Shown piece after piece: positions 60,392 to 64,000 of a stretch of 64,000 bases of DNA; positions within the stretch are counted from its first letter, which is position 1, and every line of letters starts with the position of its first letter. The stretch lies in contig NZ_JAYXHS010000001.1 in the NCBI RefSeq assembly GCF_036017035.1, positions 1,798,001-1,862,000 on the forward strand, given 5' to 3'. The DNA comes from Viridibacterium silvisoli. GTDB lineage: Bacteria > Pseudomonadota > Gammaproteobacteria > Burkholderiales > Rhodocyclaceae. Both the position numbers and the translations under genes were made by a program. The notes beneath the pieces are model-generated. The model was not told the DNA's origin and searched no databases. It saw nothing but the letters and a program-made list of their open reading frames with translations.

Positions 60392-62461
60392 TTACTTGAG
60401 AACCTCGAACAGGTTGTTGAAGTCGTCAGTCCATACGCCCAGCGCCGGCATGGGTTCGAGCGGGCTGCTCGCCTTGCGGATGGCGTCTTGTGCCAGCACG
60501 GCCGGGTTGCGTGCCACCAGGATCCAGTCCGTGTTGCGCAGGGCCGGGTTGTCGTTCTCGTCGTGGATGAAGGCAGTGTGCAGGCCCTTGGCCGCGGCGA
60601 TGTTGGCGACGACGGGCGCGAGGCGCAGGAAGCGGTTGGTGATGTGGAAGGCGATGATGCCGTCCGGCTTCATGTGGCGCAGGTAGGCATCCATTGCCTG
60701 TGTGGTGATCAGGTGCACCGGGATTGAGTCGCCGGAGAAGGCATCGACGGCGAGCACGTCGAAGTTCTGCGGCGCCTCGCGTTCGAGCGACAGGCGCGCA
60801 TCACCGAGCACGGTCGCAATGGTGGCCTTGCTGTCCGCCATGAAGCTGAACTCGTTCTGTGCGAGCTCGATGACTTCCGGGTTGATCTCGTACATGCGGT
60901 AGTTGTCACCGGGCTGGCCGTACACCGCCAGCGTGCCGGCACCGAGGCCGATCACGCCGACCTTCTTGTTGAGTGCAGGTGTGTTGGCGATGGCCAGGCC
61001 GACGCCGGCGCTGGCGCCGTAGTAGGCGGTCGCTTCACGGCGGCGCGCAGGCGCGAGGAACTGCTCGCCGTGCTTGACCGAGCCATGGTAGAGCTGGCGC
61101 ACGTCGTCGTTGGCGTCATCACGATGCGTGTCCAGCGTGATCAGCGTGCCGTAGAAATTGCGTTCGATGCGGCGGCTGCCGGCGAAGTCGTCGTGGATCT
61201 GTACGTAAAGGAAATACGCGCAGCACGCGGCCAGTGCGCTCGCGGCAAGCTGCAGCGAGCGGTGCCTGCGCAGGATCGAGACGGCCAGCAGCGCAGTGAT
61301 GACGAGGCCGATGCCGAGCTCGTAGTAGGCGGGCAGCACGCGCGGCGCGATCAGGCCGACGACGATGCCGCCGAGTGCGCCGCCGAGCGACACCATCAGG
61401 TAGAAGCGCGTGAGATGGCGCGGGCCGGGGCGCAGGCGCGCCAGCTCGCCGTGCAGGAACATGCAGATCACGAAAACGCCAGCGGCATACAACGGGATGG
61501 CTGTCCAGATATTGAAACCGAGGCTGGCCTGCAGGCCGTAGGCGCACAGGCCGAGCACGGTGGCCGTGACCGGCAGGAACAGCTTGCGGCGATACCAGCG
61601 GTCGCTCTCGAAACACAGCACGAAGGTCAGCAGGTAGAGCGTCAGCGGTAGCAGCCACAGGAAGGGGATGGCGGCGACGTTCTGCGTGATGTGGTTGGTG
61701 ATCGCGACGAGCAACCATGAGCCCATGGCCGCCGGTGTGAGCCATAGCAGGTAGTCGCGCAGGGTCGGGTCCCAGTCGCCTTCGGGCGTGTGTTGTCGCG
61801 CATGCGCTTCGGGCGGCAGTGCATGCGCATGGCGCACGAAGTAGATCGCGGAGGCGGCGCACAGGATCGCGAACGCTGCGTAGGCCGCCGACCAGCCCCA
61901 GGCTTGGCCGACGATGGCGGCGTGGCGCTCGATGAGGAAGGGGTAGCAGATCAGCGCGATCAGCGACGCGAGATTGGAGAGCGAGAAATAGCGGTAGACG
62001 TGGCTGCCGATCAATGTGCGCGAGACCCAGGACTGGATCAGCGGGCCGGTGGTGGAGAGCAGGAAATAGGGCAGGCCGATGGTGCCGAGCAACAGGCGGA
62101 TGATGAGGAGGGAGGGGTCTTCGTCGCCGGAGGGTTTCCAGTGCGGGTCGGCGATGATGGGCAGGCAGGAGAGGCTGATGGCAAGCAGGGCGATATGCAG
62201 GATCGCCTGGCGTCGTGGCGTGAGATGGTGGGTGACCCAGTCCGAGTAGGCATAGCCAGCCAGCAGCACGACCTGGAAAAACACCATGCAGATCGCCCAC
62301 ACGGCAGCCGAGCCGCCAAACCACGGCAGGATCTGCTTGGCGATGATGGGTTGCACGAGGAAGAGTGCGAAGGCACTGATGAAGATCGTGCCCGCAAAGA
62401 CGATGCGGGAGGCGAGGCGCGAAGCGGCGTGCGAGGTAACCTCAAACTCGGCAGCTCTCAT
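60392..62461 (-). CDS. Fused MFS-type membrane protein / spermidine synthase-like
   Basis: A protein of about 689 residues. The N-terminal 400 or so hold ten to twelve hydrophobic segments with FLVQPIIAKQILPWFGGSAA near 24-43, typical of the fused MFS/spermidine synthase family. The C-terminal domain is an SAM-fold with VGVIGLGAGTLAVYG and VLAVDAFSGDSIPVH, the spermidine-synthase-like signature. Polyamine synthesis is unproven for such fusions. Starts at 62500 and 62590 are also possible. Confidence 0.88.
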   Translation of the reverse strand: MRAAEFEVTSHAASRLASRIVFAGTIFISAFALFLVQPIIAKQILPWFGGSAAVWAICMVFFQVVLLAGYAYSDWVTHHLTPRRQAILHIALLAISLSCLPIIADPHWKPSGDEDPSLLIIRLLLGTIGLPYFLLSTTGPLIQSWVSRTLIGSHVYRYFSLSNLASLIALICYPFLIERHAAIVGQAWGWSAAYAAFAILCAASAIYFVRHAHALPPEAHARQHTPEGDWDPTLRDYLLWLTPAAMGSWLLVAITNHITQNVAAIPFLWLLPLTLYLLTFVLCFESDRWYRRKLFLPVTATVLGLCAYGLQASLGFNIWTAIPLYAAGVFVICMFLHGELARLRPGPRHLTRFYLMVSLGGALGGIVVGLIAPRVLPAYYELGIGLVITALLAVSILRRHRSLQLAASALAACCAYFLYVQIHDDFAGSRRIERNFYGTLITLDTHRDDANDDVRQLYHGSVKHGEQFLAPARRREATAYYGASAGVGLAIANTPALNKKVGVIGLGAGTLAVYGQPGDNYRMYEINPEVIELAQNEFSFMADSKATIATVLGDARLSLEREAPQNFDVLAVDAFSGDSIPVHLITTQAMDAYLRHMKPDGIIAFHITNRFLRLAPVVANIAAAKGLHTAFIHDENDNPALRNTDWILVARNPAVLAQDAIRKASSPLEPMPALGVWTDDFNNLFEVLK

Positions 62462-62834
62462 GGATGCATGTTTCCTGTGCAGAGGCCTGTTCAGGTTCAT
62501 CCGCCGGATGAGTCTGGACTGACCATGGGCCCTGGGGAAAATCTTCACCTGCGGGTTCGATTGTCGCCGACATTCGTGACACGTGTGCATGGTCTCTGCA
62601 TATGTGCGGGATGTGCCGAACCATATCCGCTGGCGCAGGAGCCGTTTGCATGCATGACTTTGCTGAGGGAGGGCTGTTCGCCGGTCTTAGAATCGTGCCG
62701 TCCGGGCTGTTCTATGTGCATCGCCCGTCATGCCCGAGTGAGCCCCCGCTGCGTGTGTGCATCACAAATCTGTCATGTAGGCGCCTCAAACTGGCGGATT
62801 GAGCAAGCCACAAACGAGGGAGCACGTTTTAGCC
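62462..62834. other. Intergenic region with possible Pho-box half-site
   Basis: No convincing gene. CTGTCAT at 62770-62776 matches a Pho-box half-site, and eleven bases upstream is a poorly matching second half (GCATCAC). PhoB control would suit the following PhoX-like gene, but the match is weak. The MFS-gene promoter must also lie here. Confidence 0.4.
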
Positions 62835-64000
62835 ATGGAACACAATCAATCACGCCGCCACGCCCTGAAACTCATCGGCAGTGCGCCCTTGCTGCCACTC
62901 GCCAGCGGCCTGAGCGCGTCCGTGCTGTCTGCCTGCGCCAGCATGGGCAGCCGCCCGGCCGCGCGCGCCGTCAGCTTTACCTCGATGGCAGCACCCAGCC
63001 TGAACAACCCGGCCGAGATGGCGACGACCCTGGTCAAGTCCGGTCTCGTCGTGGACTACGTCGATGGTACGCAACAGACCTACGCGTTGAAGTACCAGCC
63101 TTTCTTCATGACTGGCGACATGGTGCCGGACGGCAAGGGCGGCAGCATCCTCGCGGGCGGCTACTACGACATCAACAACAAGCCCATCATCGACAAGTCG
63201 GTCGCGGGGAAAGAGCGCCATTTCTATTCCGACGGTCCTGACGGCACATCGCTGCTGACGCTGGCGGATGCGAATGTGCCGGGCATCAAGGGCAAGGCCG
63301 TGTTCGCTGCCGTGCAGTTCGAGTACACGACGCGTGACCAGGGCGGCAACAACACCTATGGCGTGCTGCCCTCGCCGATCGCCATTCTCACCCTGGACCA
63401 GGACCAGACCACCGGTGCGCTGACGCTGGTGAAGTATCACAACGTCGACATGTCCAGCGCGCACGGCCTGTGGATCACCTGTGGCGCCAGCCTGTCGCCG
63501 TGGAACACGCACCTGTCGAGCGAAGAGTACGAGCCGGACGCGCAGTTCATCGCCGACAACAAGGTGTTCAAGGCCTATAGCAAGAACCTGTACGGCGACG
63601 AGACCAAGGCCAATCCGTACCACTACGGCCACCTGCCTGAAATCACCATCAAGCCGGACGGCACTGGCAGCGTGAAGAAGCACTACTGCCTTGGCCGCAT
63701 CTCGCACGAACTCATCCAGGTGATGCCGGACAACCGCACCGTGCTGATGGGGGATGACTTCACTAACGGCGGCCTGTACATGTTCGTCGCCGACAAGGAG
63801 AAAGACCTGTCGGCCGGCTCCCTGTACGTTGCCAAGGTCGGTGCCGGTTTCTCGCTGGACCCGAACGCAGCGGGCGCAAGCCTCACCTGGGTCAATCTCG
63901 GCCACGCCACCAGCGCCGAGATCGAAGCCCTTGCCAATACGCTCAAGCCGGCCGACATCATGACGGCGTCGAAGACCGACCCGAACGACGCGAGCTATAC
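62835..64000 (+). CDS. PhoX/DUF839-family alkaline phosphatase-like protein (partial)
   Basis: The frame is open from ATG 62835 to the window end, giving 388 residues without a stop; the C-terminus is outside. The N-terminus has SRRHALKLIGSAP, a twin-arginine type signal, and a lipobox-like LSACAS near 33-38. The family block SPWNTHLSSEEYEPD near 219-233 and GHLPEITIKPDGTG are characteristic of DUF839/PhoX proteins, Ca/Fe-dependent phosphatases exported by Tat. Whether this member is a phosphatase depends on residues beyond the window. Confidence 0.88.
   Translation, partial: MEHNQSRRHALKLIGSAPLLPLASGLSASVLSACASMGSRPAARAVSFTSMAAPSLNNPAEMATTLVKSGLVVDYVDGTQQTYALKYQPFFMTGDMVPDGKGGSILAGGYYDINNKPIIDKSVAGKERHFYSDGPDGTSLLTLADANVPGIKGKAVFAAVQFEYTTRDQGGNNTYGVLPSPIAILTLDQDQTTGALTLVKYHNVDMSSAHGLWITCGASLSPWNTHLSSEEYEPDAQFIADNKVFKAYSKNLYGDETKANPYHYGHLPEITIKPDGTGSVKKHYCLGRISHELIQVMPDNRTVLMGDDFTNGGLYMFVADKEKDLSAGSLYVAKVGAGFSLDPNAAGASLTWVNLGHATSAEIEALANTLKPADIMTASKTDPNDASY

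Noticed and set aside
61790..63241. Plus-strand ORF of 483 codons running into the PhoX gene
   Set aside because: It is antisense to the MFS protein and then in the wrong frame of the PhoX-like gene.

Overview
The window looks like chromosomal DNA of a GC-rich proteobacterium, most likely a betaproteobacterium. The grounds are high GC, Sec and possibly Tat export signals, outer-membrane proteins ending in Phe, -24/-12 (sigma-54) promoters, and many REP-like palindromes, including copies of the ATTCCC-N8-GGGAAT type known from Neisseria (dRS3). I cannot name a genus.

Nearly two thirds of the window is a nucleobase and N-heterocycle scavenging region. (1) At 1-5596 a TauABC/SsuABC-type transporter is co-transcribed with a hydantoinase/dihydropyrimidinase, an SDR protein without the usual catalytic Tyr/Lys, a DUF1445 (D-glutamate-cyclase-like) protein and a GlcG/HbpS-like protein. 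(2) Genes at 5648-10790 are mostly unlinked housekeeping functions, but include CoA-acylating (methyl)malonate-semialdehyde dehydrogenase, a plausible last step of pyrimidine breakdown. (3) At 11075-15159 lies a URC-type uracil catabolic operon: URC1 (GTP cyclohydrolase II-like), URC4 (DUF1688), uracil phosphoribosyltransferase and a RutR-like TetR regulator. It is preceded by a sigma-54-like promoter and a RutR-like operator. (4) At 15260-20606 is a first BMP-family nucleoside transporter, interrupted by a GIY-YIG nuclease ORF lying among dRS3-like palindromes. (5) Genes at 20631-24765 are miscellaneous: LysE exporter, lipoprotein, LysR pair, ricin-like lectin. (6) At 24860-40676 is a purine region: guanine deaminase, 8-oxoguanine deaminase, a second BMP transporter, XdhABC, a CDA-fold deaminase and adenine deaminase. 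(7) At 41776-53270 is a Tsx-like outer-membrane channel and a nine-gene minus-strand operon from a near-consensus sigma-54 promoter. It encodes two binding proteins, two Rieske oxygenases, a 2OG-Fe(II) oxygenase, an ABC transporter, an amidohydrolase of the 8-oxoguanine deaminase type and a Rieske reductase. This is the best candidate for an undescribed pathway. (8) At 53493-64000 are a coiled-coil membrane protein, a three-gene operon of exported PEGA-like/coiled-coil proteins of unknown role, a chemoreceptor, a fused MFS/spermidine-synthase-like protein and the start of a PhoX/DUF839 gene.

Taken together, outer-membrane uptake (Tsx), four ABC systems, ring-opening hydrolases, deaminases and oxidases would let the cell use purines, pyrimidines and related heterocycles as nitrogen sources. 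The sigma-54 promoters suggest nitrogen control. Six families of palindromic repeats sit between and within these operons, and one copy is translated in frame inside xdhC.
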